From positions 1 through 8,940 of the forward strand of contig CAKSZF010000059.1 of assembly GCA_934525405.1 (NCBI GenBank): a stretch of DNA of 8,940 nt, written 5' to 3'. Position 1 is the first letter of the stretch, and each line of letters starts with the position of its first letter. The notes beneath the pieces are model-generated. The model was not told the DNA's origin. It saw only the letters and a program-made list of their open reading frames with translations, and did no database searches. The translations under genes were made by a program, and so were the position numbers. Source of the DNA: an uncultured Faecalibacterium sp. GTDB taxonomy: Bacteria > Bacillota > Clostridia > Oscillospirales > Ruminococcaceae. Below, piece by piece: positions 1-6,205 of the stretch.

Positions 1-231
1 AGCGAGGATGATCTGGATGCAGGCGAAGCCAACTGCGCCCACTGCGGTGTGACCTTTGAGGTCGCACTGGAAGGCGAGGAGGACGAAGCCAAGGACGCCC
101 CCGTGCAGTACGAAGTGACCTGCCCCGCTTGCGGCAGCACCGCCGTATTTGAAGAGGATGAGCTGCTGGACGGCGCACCCAAGTGCCCCAACTGCGGTGA
201 GCCGCTGGACTTTGAGGTGACCGAGGAGTAA
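1..231 (+). CDS. C-terminal part of an acidic zinc-ribbon protein (5' end outside window)
   Basis: The frame is open from the first base (SEDDLDAGEANCAHCG...) to a TAA, so the gene starts left of the window. The visible 76 residues hold three CxxC motifs: CAHC at residues 12-15, CPAC at about 41-44 and CPNC at about 62-65. The last two form a complete four-cysteine zinc ribbon, and the first is probably the second half of another ribbon whose partner lies upstream. The linkers are very acidic. The texture (YEVTCPACG, EEDELLDG, CPNCG) resembles the C-terminal part of CD1247-type proteins of Clostridia, whose function is unknown to me. That family call is from memory and tentative. It is probably a small cytosolic zinc-binding protein. 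A GTG at 49 is an internal valine, not a start. Confidence 0.7.
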   Translation, partial: SEDDLDAGEANCAHCGVTFEVALEGEEDEAKDAPVQYEVTCPACGSTAVFEEDELLDGAPKCPNCGEPLDFEVTEE

Positions 232-258
232 GAGTTTCTCTTATTTTCTTGTGAAAAT

Positions 259-293
259 GGGATACAGAAACGCCGCAGGCGTTTCTGTATCCC
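259..293 (+). terminator. Perfect 16-bp stem-loop after the zinc-ribbon gene
   Basis: Arms 259-274 and 278-293 are perfectly complementary around a 3-base loop (GCA), 28 bases after the stop codon. No T-run follows on the plus strand (the next bases are GAATCTTCAATAAAATT). It may therefore be a weak terminator, a 3' end stabiliser or a processing site rather than a classical intrinsic terminator. Confidence 0.55.
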
Positions 294-316
294 GAATCTT
301 CAATAAAATTCCTTAT

Positions 317-358
317 AAAAAACGCAATGCCGGGCAGTCCGCAGACTGTCCGGCATTG
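317..358 (-). terminator. Intrinsic terminator of the small minus-strand gene
   Basis: Arms 325-339 and 344-358 form a 15-bp stem with one G-U pair and a CGCA loop. Read on the minus strand the stem is followed by CG and then six T (317-322). It lies 16 bases past the stop of the gene ending at 375, as expected for its terminator. Confidence 0.85.
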
Positions 359-374
359 TTCATTTTAACGTGGT

Positions 375-662
375 TCAGCGGGTCTCGTTGGCCTTCTGCA
401 GCCAGATGCCGCCAATGTCCAGCGCATTGTACAGGCCATGCTTGGTGGTCTGACGCGCTACGCGCTCCTGCGGTGCTTTGGTGGTATCGGTAGAAAGCAG
501 CATCAGGTGAACCTTGTCGGCTACCTGCTGCCCGCCCACCGGGGTGGTGGTCAGGATCTGCAGATACAGCACATAGGGGTCGGTCATGCTGCCGTAATAC
601 AGCTCGTTGTCCTTGCGGACGAGGGGCTTGCCTTTATAAGTCAGTTTCGGTGTATATGCCAT
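375..662 (-). CDS. Small conserved-looking protein of unknown function (95 aa)
   Basis: The ATG at 660-662 is preceded by AGGGAGG about 8 bases upstream, a promoter with an extended -10 lies above it, and a terminator follows, so this is a complete single-gene unit. The protein starts MAYTPKLTYKGKPLVRKDN and contains YYGSMTDPYVLYLQIL, VADKVHLMLLSTD and GLYNALDIGGIWL. It has no signal peptide, membrane segment or cysteine pair. The alternation of hydrophobic and polar residues in the first two thirds suggests a small beta-rich fold ending in a helix. I recall similar short proteins (YKGxPLVR...YYG...ADKV...LYNALDI) in many Clostridia, always without a function; this is memory, not a search. 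The plus-strand frames over it look like shadows. Confidence 0.8.
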   Translation of the reverse strand: MAYTPKLTYKGKPLVRKDNELYYGSMTDPYVLYLQILTTTPVGGQQVADKVHLMLLSTDTTKAPQERVARQTTKHGLYNALDIGGIWLQKANETR

Positions 663-694
663 CGTGAAAGCCTCCCTGTCGGTTAATTCATCTT

Positions 695-724
695 AGTATA
701 TCACATTCTGCCTATGGGATGCAA
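695..724 (-). promoter_or_regulatory. Promoter of the 95-aa protein gene
   Basis: On the minus strand there is TTGCAT (-35, 719-724), an 18-base spacer and TATACT (-10, 695-700) preceded by TGA, an extended -10. Predicted start of transcription is near 688, about 26 bases before the ATG. Confidence 0.7.
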
Positions 725-730
725 GCGTTT

Positions 731-782
731 GGGGCAGGACTCTGTCTGTTTTGCACCAAAACTGCCCCGTACCGTGCAAAAC
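731..782. repeat. Two interleaved inverted repeats between divergent promoters
   Basis: GGGGCAG (731-737) pairs with CTGCCCC (762-768), and GTTTTGCA (748-755) pairs with TGCAAAAC (775-782). The order is A-B-A'-B'. The region lies upstream of both predicted promoters (695-724 on minus, 809-836 on plus), so it is probably not transcribed from them. It may be a protein-binding region or chance. Confidence 0.35.
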
Positions 783-808
783 CGGCGACGTTTTTTGGCA
801 AAGGGGGC

Positions 809-836
809 TTGCTGTTGGGGACAGTTATGCTATACT
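809..836 (+). promoter_or_regulatory. Promoter of the SGNH hydrolase gene
   Basis: TTGCTG (809-814), a 16-base spacer and TATACT (831-836) with TGC directly before the -10 (828-830), an extended -10. Predicted start is near 843, leaving a leader of about 40 bases with GAGG at 871-874. Confidence 0.7.
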
Positions 837-882
837 ATAAATAGAACAGCCCGTACTCCGGGCCGGAAGTGAGGAAACGACA

Positions 883-1782
883 ATGGCAGATTATCAGGAA
901 TACCGGCGGCGCATCCTGCACCGGCGCTGGCGCAGGGTGTTTATTATCGTTGCCCTTCTGGCGCTGGTGGCTCTGCTGAGCGCTATTGGCATCCTGTGGA
1001 AGGTGCTGCACCGGGAGCGCGTGGATACCGCCCTGAGCCAGAACACAATTCTGCGGCAGGTGACAACGGACAACACATGGAACACGGTCAGCTATCCGTT
1101 GGCGCGGCAGCTCCGGGTGCAGACGCTGGAGGACAGCACCGAGACCGCGCTGGACTTCCGCATGGCGGCGCTGCCGGCTAGCGCTCCGGTGGAAAAAAGC
1201 TGGTTTGCGCAGGCCAGCTTTGTGGGCGACAGCCTGACGCAGGGCTTGCAAATCTACGATACCGGTCTGCCCGGGGCACAGTTCTGCGCCTATAAGGGGG
1301 TAGGCCCCAACGCCTTTGTCAACGGTACCAGCTGCAAGCGGGCGGATGGCGTGACGGAGATCCCGCTGGACGCTTTGACCGCCCAGCAGCCCAAGGCCGT
1401 CTATGTGCTGCTGGGCAGCAACGTGCTGGGGAGGGACACTGATTACACCAGTTTTCTGACCTACTACCGCCTGATGCTGGACATGATCAGTCAGGCACTG
1501 CCGGATGCAAAGATCTATGTGCAGTCTATCACGCCGGTACGGCCGGAGGTGAGCGCACAGGCAAACCACGCAGGGCTGAACCGTGACCGCCTGTGCCACA
1601 TTAACAACGAGCTGGCCGCCATTGCACTGGAAAAGGACTGCTATTTCCTCAACCTGTGGGAGGTACTGGCAGACGAAAACGGCGACCTGATTGAAAGCTA
1701 CGCCCAGCCGGACGGCTACCACATCAAGCCGGAGGGCTACGCTGCATGGGTAGACTACCTTTGCAGCCACACCATGGAGTGA
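883..1782 (+). CDS. Membrane-anchored SGNH/GDSL-type hydrolase (299 aa)
   Basis: This is a probable esterase, acyl-ester or O-acetyl hydrolase acting outside the membrane on an unknown substrate, perhaps a cell-wall glycan. A basic N-terminus (RRRILHRRWRR) precedes one hydrophobic segment at about residues 19-42, so the catalytic part should be extracellular. SGNH blocks are visible: FVGDSLTQG (block I, nucleophile Ser117), a glycine in KGVGPN (138-143, block II), LLGSN (block III, Asn180) and PDGYHIKPEGY (block V, Asp277 and His280). Block III is GSN rather than the usual GxND, but the asparagine is kept. The stretch at residues 43-105 is a linker without a recognised domain. ATG 883 follows GAGG at 871-874. 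The gene stands alone between its own promoter and a terminator. The superfamily is secure; the substrate is not. Confidence 0.85.
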   Translation: MADYQEYRRRILHRRWRRVFIIVALLALVALLSAIGILWKVLHRERVDTALSQNTILRQVTTDNTWNTVSYPLARQLRVQTLEDSTETALDFRMAALPASAPVEKSWFAQASFVGDSLTQGLQIYDTGLPGAQFCAYKGVGPNAFVNGTSCKRADGVTEIPLDALTAQQPKAVYVLLGSNVLGRDTDYTSFLTYYRLMLDMISQALPDAKIYVQSITPVRPEVSAQANHAGLNRDRLCHINNELAAIALEKDCYFLNLWEVLADENGDLIESYAQPDGYHIKPEGYAAWVDYLCSHTME

Positions 1783-1793
1783 AAAAGAACATA

Positions 1794-1823
1794 AAAGGCG
1801 CTGTCCTTGCGGACAGCGCCTTT
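1794..1823. terminator. Bidirectional terminator between the hydrolase gene and fhs
   Basis: GGCGCTGTCC (1797-1806) pairs with GGACAGCGCC (1811-1820) around loop TTGC, and AAA/TTT flanks extend the stem. A T-rich run follows on each strand (TTTGTGTTTT on plus, TTTTATGTTC on minus). It sits between two convergent genes and can serve both. Confidence 0.85.
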
Positions 1824-1844
1824 GTGTTTTATCAGGATTTTTTA

Positions 1845-3506
1845 TCAGAACAGGCCGGTGATCTTGCCGTCGGCGTCCACGTCAATGTTCACGGCGGCGG
1901 GCTTTTTGGGCAGGCCGGGCATGGTCATGATGTTGCCGCAGATCACGACCACGAAGCCTGCACCGGCGGCCAGACGCACCTCGCGCACCTCCATGGTAAA
2001 GCCGGTGGGTGCACCGGTCAGCTTGGCGTTGTCGCTGAAGCTGTACTGGGTCTTGGCGATGCACACGGGCAGGTTGCCGTAGCCCATCTCGGTCAGCTCG
2101 GCCAGCGTCTTGCTGGCGGCGGCGCTGTAATTCACGCCGTCGGCGCGGTAGATCTTGGTGGCAATGGCGTTGATCTTGTCCTTCAGGGGCATCTCCAGCG
2201 GGTAGGTGTACTGGATGGGACGATCCTCCAGGATCTCCAGCACCTTCTCAGCCAGTGCCTTGCCGCCCTCGCCGCCCTTGGCGAACACCTCGCTCAGCAC
2301 GCAGGGCACGCCTTGCTCGGTGCAAACCTGCTCCACATAAGCCTGCTCCTCGGCGGTGTCGGTGGGGAAGGCATTGATGGCGACCACCACCGGCAGACCG
2401 AAGCCGTTCTTCAGGTTGTCGATGTGGCGGATCAGGTTGGAAGCACCGGCCTTGACGGCCTCGAGGTTGGGCTGGTTCAGGTCGGCCTTGGCTACGCCGC
2501 CGTGGCTCTTGAGGGCGCGCACGGTAGCCACCAGCACACAGGCAGAGGGCGCAATACCGGCATAGCGGCACTTGATATCCAGGAACTTTTCCGCACCCAG
2601 ATCGGCACCGAAGCCTGCCTCGGTGATGGTGTAGTCGGCCAGTGAAAGGCTGAGCTTGGTAGCAAGCACGCTGTTGCAGCCGTGGGCAATGTTGGCAAAG
2701 GGGCCGCCGTGGATGATGGCGGGGTTGTTTTCCAGCGTCTGCACAAGGTTCGGGTCCAGTGCATCCTTCAGCAGGGCGGTCATGGCACCGGCTGCGCCGA
2801 TCTCACCGGCGGTCACCGGCTTGCCGTCGTAGGTGTAGGCGCACACGATGCGGGACAGCCGCTCTTTCAGGTCGGAGATGCTGGTGGCAAGGCAGAAGAT
2901 GGCCATGACCTCGCTGGCTACGGTGATATCAAAACCGTCCTCGCGGGGGGTGCCGTTCACCTTGCCGCCCAGACCGTCCACGATGAACCGCAGCTGCCGG
3001 TCGTTCATGTCCATGCAGCGCTTCCAAGTGATGCGGCGGGGGTCGATATTCAGCGGGTTGCCCTGCTGGATGCTGTTGTCGATCATGGCAGCCAGCAGGT
3101 TGTTGGCGGTGCCAATGGCGTGCAGGTCGCCGGTAAAGTGCAGGTTGATGTCCTCCATGGGAACCACCTGTGCATAGCCGCCGCCGGCAGCGCCGCCCTT
3201 TACGCCGAACACGGGGCCAAGGCTGGGCTCGCGCAGGCAGAGCATGGTTTTTTTGCCCAGTGCGTTCATGGCATCGGCCAGACCTACGCTGGTGGTGGTC
3301 TTGCCCTCACCGGCAGGGGTGGGGCTGATGGCGGTGACAAGGATCAGCTTGCCCTGCTTTTTGGCATTGTGGATCAGCCGGTGGTCGATCTTGGCCTTGT
3401 AGCGGCCATAGGGGATCACACTTTCCTCCTCCAGACCCAGCTGGGCGGCGATCTGGGTAATAGGCTTCATTTTAGCTTCCTGCGCGATCTCGATATCGGT
3501 CTTCAT
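1845..3506 (-). CDS. fhs: Formate-tetrahydrofolate ligase (553 aa)
   Basis: This enzyme joins formate to tetrahydrofolate using ATP, giving 10-formyl-THF for purine synthesis and one-carbon metabolism in the cytosol. Full-length match: [10 protein letters not shown] near residue 31, the ATP-binding loop [11 protein letters not shown] at 63-73, [19 protein letters not shown] at 92-110, and the C-terminal [12 protein letters not shown] typical of the family. The family is usually about 556 aa. I chose the ATG at 3504-3506 (MKTDIEIAQ) because AAGGAGG (3515-3521) lies 8 bases upstream. The frame stays open to 3617, but that extension runs through a riboswitch and terminator and is not part of the protein. 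It is transcribed alone, controlled by the ZTP riboswitch in its leader, and ends at the terminator near 1794-1823. Confidence 0.97.
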   Translation of the reverse strand: MKTDIEIAQEAKMKPITQIAAQLGLEEESVIPYGRYKAKIDHRLIHNAKKQGKLILVTAISPTPAGEGKTTTSVGLADAMNALGKKTMLCLREPSLGPVFGVKGGAAGGGYAQVVPMEDINLHFTGDLHAIGTANNLLAAMIDNSIQQGNPLNIDPRRITWKRCMDMNDRQLRFIVDGLGGKVNGTPREDGFDITVASEVMAIFCLATSISDLKERLSRIVCAYTYDGKPVTAGEIGAAGAMTALLKDALDPNLVQTLENNPAIIHGGPFANIAHGCNSVLATKLSLSLADYTITEAGFGADLGAEKFLDIKCRYAGIAPSACVLVATVRALKSHGGVAKADLNQPNLEAVKAGASNLIRHIDNLKNGFGLPVVVAINAFPTDTAEEQAYVEQVCTEQGVPCVLSEVFAKGGEGGKALAEKVLEILEDRPIQYTYPLEMPLKDKINAIATKIYRADGVNYSAAASKTLAELTEMGYGNLPVCIAKTQYSFSDNAKLTGAPTGFTMEVREVRLAAGAGFVVVICGNIMTMPGLPKKPAAVNIDVDADGKITGLF

Positions 3507-3527
3507 ACAGACATCCTCCTTGATAGC

Positions 3528-3568
3528 AAAAAAGGACAGCTTTGCGCAGCAATTGCGCAAGGCTGCCC
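3528..3568 (-). terminator. fhs: Attenuator (intrinsic terminator) in the fhs leader
   Basis: On the minus strand, 3568-3554 pairs with 3548-3534. That gives seven pairs (GGGCAGC/GCUGUCC, one G-U), one C-A mismatch, seven pairs (UUGCGCA/UGCGCAA) and a five-base loop, followed directly by six U (3533-3528). The fhs RBS follows at once. The 5' arm shares GGGCA with P3 of the ZTP aptamer, so the two folds exclude each other. Ligand binding should prevent termination. Confidence 0.9.
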
Positions 3569-3639
3569 AGACGGTCGGCATTGACATCCCTTGCACCCCT
3601 GCACTGTGGTGCTCCACAAGGTTCCGTCAGCAGAGATGC
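3564..3639 (-). promoter_or_regulatory. fhs: ZTP (pfl motif) riboswitch aptamer controlling fhs
   Basis: The RNA read from 3639 down folds as follows. P1 is GCAUCUCU (3639-3632) with AGGGAUGU (3591-3584), two G-U pairs. P2 is UGUGG (3618-3614) with CCACA (3609-3605). The purine-rich AGGGGUGC (3600-3593) follows P2. P3 is UGCC (3580-3577) with GGCA (3567-3564), with the loop carrying CCGUCUGGGCA. The P1-P2 joining strand GACGG (3628-3624) is complementary to CCGUC (3574-3570) in the P3 loop, giving the expected pseudoknot. The motifs UGACGG...GGGGUGC...CCGUCUGGGCA match the ZTP/pfl consensus as I remember it, and fhs is a classical target. The ligand is ZTP/ZMP (AICAR phosphates), which accumulates when formyl-THF is short. 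Confidence 0.9.
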
Positions 3640-3652
3640 GGTCTATGCTGTA

Positions 3653-3682
3653 AAGATAGCACATCGCCGGGGTGTTTGTCAA
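3653..3682 (-). promoter_or_regulatory. fhs: Promoter of fhs
   Basis: On the minus strand there is a consensus -35 TTGACA (3677-3682), an 18-base spacer and TATCTT (3653-3658) with TGC just before it (extended -10). The predicted start near 3646 puts the complete riboswitch in a leader of about 140 bases. Confidence 0.8.
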
Positions 3683-3735
3683 GGAGGTACAGTTACAAAA
3701 AAAGAGAAAAATCACCCATAAATGCAGAAAATTTT

Positions 3736-3764
3736 TTGCGTTATCCAAGGGTTTGTGCTATACT
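3736..3764 (+). promoter_or_regulatory. Promoter of the desulfurase-thiI-cinA operon
   Basis: TTGCGT (3736-3741, weak -35), a 17-base spacer and TATACT (3759-3764) preceded by TGC (3756-3758), the same extended -10 seen before the hydrolase gene. Predicted start is near 3771, about 42 bases before the first ATG. Confidence 0.65.
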
Positions 3765-3812
3765 TATTCTGGGTTATTATGAAAACAACGACAGAAAGCA
3801 GGAAATCCGTTT

Positions 3813-4964
3813 ATGCTGCAAAACCCTCAGTTACATTATCTGGACAACGCGGCCACCACCATCGTAGCGCCCGAGGTGGCGGACGTCATCGACAAGGCCA
3901 TGCGGGAGCACTGGGCAAACCCTTCCAGCCTGTACGGCCCGGGCGCGCGCAGTGAAGAAGCTTTGAACGCCGCCCGCGCCGCCGTGGCGCGCACGCTGGG
4001 CTGCAAAAGCCGGGAACTGTACTTTACCTCCTGCGGCAGCGAGAGCAACAATCTGGCGCTGCTGGGCGCGGTGCAGACCCGCACCTTCGGCAAGGGCATC
4101 GTAGTGTCCGGCTTCGAGCACCCCAGCGTGCAGCGGCCGCTGGAGCGGCTGGCAAAGCAGGGCTACGACGTTACCGTGGTAGCCCCCCGGGCAGACGGCA
4201 CGCTGGACATTGCCGCCATGCTGGAGCGGGTGGATAAAAACACCATCCTTGTAGCCTGCATGATGGTGAATAACGAAATCGGCACCCGCAACGATGTGGA
4301 GCGCCTTGCCGCCGAGGTAAAGCGCCGCAATAGCCGCACCATCGTCCATGTGGACGCAGTACAGGCGTGGATGCGTGTACCCATCAAGCTGGACAACATC
4401 GATACGCTCTCGGTGAGCGGCCACAAGATCCATGCCCCCAAGGGCATTGGTGCGCTCTACCTTTCCGACCGGCTGGTGCAGGCCTTCCAGCCGCCCTATC
4501 TGGGCGGCGAGCAGGAGCGGCAGCTGCGCCCCGGCACCGAAAACCTGCCCTACGCTATGGGTCTGGCCGCTGCGGCCACCCGTCTGGCAAAGACCATGAA
4601 GAGCCGCGACACTGCCATGCGTGCGCTGAACCGGCAGCTGCAGGAGGGGCTGAAGGCCTTCCCGGAGGTGGTCATCAACAGCCCGGAGAACGCCGTGCCC
4701 GAGGTGCTGAACTTCAGCGAGATGTGCATCAAGAGCGAGACCATGCTGGCTTTTCTGGCCGAAGAGCAGATCTACGTCTCCTCTGCCAGCGCCTGCGGGC
4801 GCGGTCAGCCCAGCCACACGCTGGCAGCCATGGGGCGCGACCCGCTGGCCATCGATACCGCCATCCGGGTGTCCTTCTGCGCCGACAACACACCGGAGGA
4901 TGTGGACGCCTTCCTCAACCGCTTCGAGGACGGCATGAAGCACCTGCAGAAGATCAGAAAATAA
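3813..4964 (+). CDS. Cysteine desulfurase, NifS/IscS-like (383 aa)
   Basis: PLP enzyme (class V aminotransferase fold) that takes sulfur from L-cysteine, leaving alanine and an enzyme persulfide. Visible: N-terminal YLDNAATT (9-16), a serine/glycine-rich PLP phosphate region FTSCGSESNN (71-80), His103 in FEHPSV, HVDAVQ (179-184) with Asp181 and Gln184, the PLP lysine Lys205 in VSGHKIHAPKG, the RPGTEN motif (239-244) and the persulfide cysteine Cys328 in SSASACGRGQPSH. The length is normal. The start ATG follows AGGA at about 3800-3803. It lies 34 bases before thiI with no terminator between, which resembles the nifZ-thiI pair of Bacillus subtilis. Its main partner is therefore probably ThiI rather than a general Fe-S scaffold; no iscU or sufU gene is in view. 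The specificity is inferred from this context. Confidence 0.93.
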   Translation: MLQNPQLHYLDNAATTIVAPEVADVIDKAMREHWANPSSLYGPGARSEEALNAARAAVARTLGCKSRELYFTSCGSESNNLALLGAVQTRTFGKGIVVSGFEHPSVQRPLERLAKQGYDVTVVAPRADGTLDIAAMLERVDKNTILVACMMVNNEIGTRNDVERLAAEVKRRNSRTIVHVDAVQAWMRVPIKLDNIDTLSVSGHKIHAPKGIGALYLSDRLVQAFQPPYLGGEQERQLRPGTENLPYAMGLAAAATRLAKTMKSRDTAMRALNRQLQEGLKAFPEVVINSPENAVPEVLNFSEMCIKSETMLAFLAEEQIYVSSASACGRGQPSHTLAAMGRDPLAIDTAIRVSFCADNTPEDVDAFLNRFEDGMKHLQKIRK

Positions 4965-4998
4965 AAGTATAAATCCTACATCAGGAGATGCAACATTT

Positions 4999-6198
4999 AT
5001 GAAGGAAATTATTATGGGCTATCAGGGCGAGATGTCCCTGAAAGGCCTCAATCGCAACCAGTTTGAAGCAGCCATGATGAAGATTCTGCGCTACCGCCTT
5101 AAGACGGTGGGCAAGTTCAAGGTGTACTGCACCCAGTCCACTTTTTATATGGAGCCCGAGGAAGAGGACGTGGACATGGATCTCGCCTTTGAGCGGGTCA
5201 GCAAGGTGTTCGGCCTTGCGGCGCTCAGCCGCGCCGTGGTGTGCGAAAAGGATTTCGATACCATCTGCCAGACCGCTGAGGATTATCTGGGCAGCGAGCT
5301 GCACGGCATCCGCACCTTCAAGGTGGAAGCCCGCCGCGCCGATAAGACCTACCCCATGACCAGCCCGGAGCTGATGCGGGAACTGGGCGCTTATCTGCTG
5401 GGCAAGCACAACTACCTGAAGGTGGATGTGCGTAACCCGCAGTTTAAGGTCATTGTGGAAATTCGCGATTACGGTGCGTATATTCACGGCCCGAAAATAC
5501 CGGGCGAGGGCGGTCTGCCTGTGGGCACCAGTGGCCGTGCCCTGAATATGCTCTCCGGCGGCATCGACAGCCCGGTGGCAGCCTATCGGATGGCAAAGCG
5601 CGGTCTGGCACTGGATCACATCCATTTTGCGTCCCCTCCGTATACTTCCGAGCGCGCAAAACTAAAAGTAAAGGCTCTGGCACAGCTTATCACCGTGTAT
5701 ACCGGCAGCGCTAACCTGTTCGTGGTGCCATACACCAAGCCGCAGGAATATATTCGGGACAACGCCCCGGATGTGCTGTTCACCGTGCTGATGCGCCGCA
5801 GCATGATGCGCATTGCAAACGTGATCGCCAAAAAGCAGGGCTGCGAGGCGCTGGTCACCGGCGAAAGTCTGGCACAGGTGGCAAGCCAGACCGTCAAGGC
5901 TTTGCAGTGCACCGATGCTGCACAGGATCTGCCCATCCTGCGCCCGCTTATTGGTATGGACAAGACCGAGATCATCGAGACCTCCCGCCATATCAATACC
6001 TTTGAAACTAGCATCCTGCCCTACGAGGACTGCTGCACCATCTTTACCCCGCCGCACCCGAAGATTCGCCCCGAGCTGGAGGAAATCCTTGCCGCCGAAG
6101 CCGCCATGCCCGGCCTTGCCGCGCTGGAGGCCGAGGCCGCAGAGCAGACTGAGCGCATCCGGGTGCGCATCACCGATCAGGTAGAATTCGAGGGTTGA
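4999..6198 (+). CDS. thiI: tRNA 4-thiouridine sulfurtransferase ThiI (399 aa)
   Basis: It adenylates U8 of tRNA and transfers sulfur to make 4-thiouridine; in some bacteria it also supplies sulfur for the thiamine thiazole. Visible: N-terminal ferredoxin-like and THUMP region (about 1-165, with GEMSLKGLNRNQFE at 10-23), the PP-loop SGGIDSPVA at 186-194, GESLAQVASQT at 288-298, and PYEDCCTIFTPPHP at 341-354. It ends soon after this, so the C-terminal rhodanese domain of the E. coli enzyme is absent, as in the B. subtilis type. Cys345 or Cys346 should receive the persulfide. AGGAG at 4983-4987 lies 11 bases before the ATG. It follows the cysteine desulfurase and precedes cinA by only 7 bases, so all are probably on one transcript. 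Confidence 0.96.
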   Translation: MKEIIMGYQGEMSLKGLNRNQFEAAMMKILRYRLKTVGKFKVYCTQSTFYMEPEEEDVDMDLAFERVSKVFGLAALSRAVVCEKDFDTICQTAEDYLGSELHGIRTFKVEARRADKTYPMTSPELMRELGAYLLGKHNYLKVDVRNPQFKVIVEIRDYGAYIHGPKIPGEGGLPVGTSGRALNMLSGGIDSPVAAYRMAKRGLALDHIHFASPPYTSERAKLKVKALAQLITVYTGSANLFVVPYTKPQEYIRDNAPDVLFTVLMRRSMMRIANVIAKKQGCEALVTGESLAQVASQTVKALQCTDAAQDLPILRPLIGMDKTEIIETSRHINTFETSILPYEDCCTIFTPPHPKIRPELEEILAAEAAMPGLAALEAEAAEQTERIRVRITDQVEFEG

Positions 6199-6205
6199 TT
6201 TGTCC

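Noticed and set aside
835..1770. 311-codon minus-strand frame opposite the hydrolase gene
   Set aside because: The plus-strand protein has a membrane helix and all SGNH catalytic residues; the opposite frame has shadow composition.
1746..2645. 299-codon plus-strand frame opposite fhs
   Set aside because: Shadow of fhs, with a His/Gly/Val-rich repeat-like composition and no RBS; it begins inside the hydrolase gene and crosses its terminator.
3681..3955. Consensus-like AAGGAGGT at 3681-3688 on the plus strand followed by an ATG frame at 3722
   Set aside because: The RBS-like run is about 34 bases before that ATG, overlaps the fhs -35 and lies upstream of the plus-strand promoter at 3736-3764. 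The frame runs out of phase into the desulfurase gene.
3831..4943. 370-codon minus-strand frame opposite the cysteine desulfurase
   Set aside because: The plus strand encodes an intact desulfurase with all catalytic motifs; the minus frame is a composition shadow rich in His, Gly and Val.
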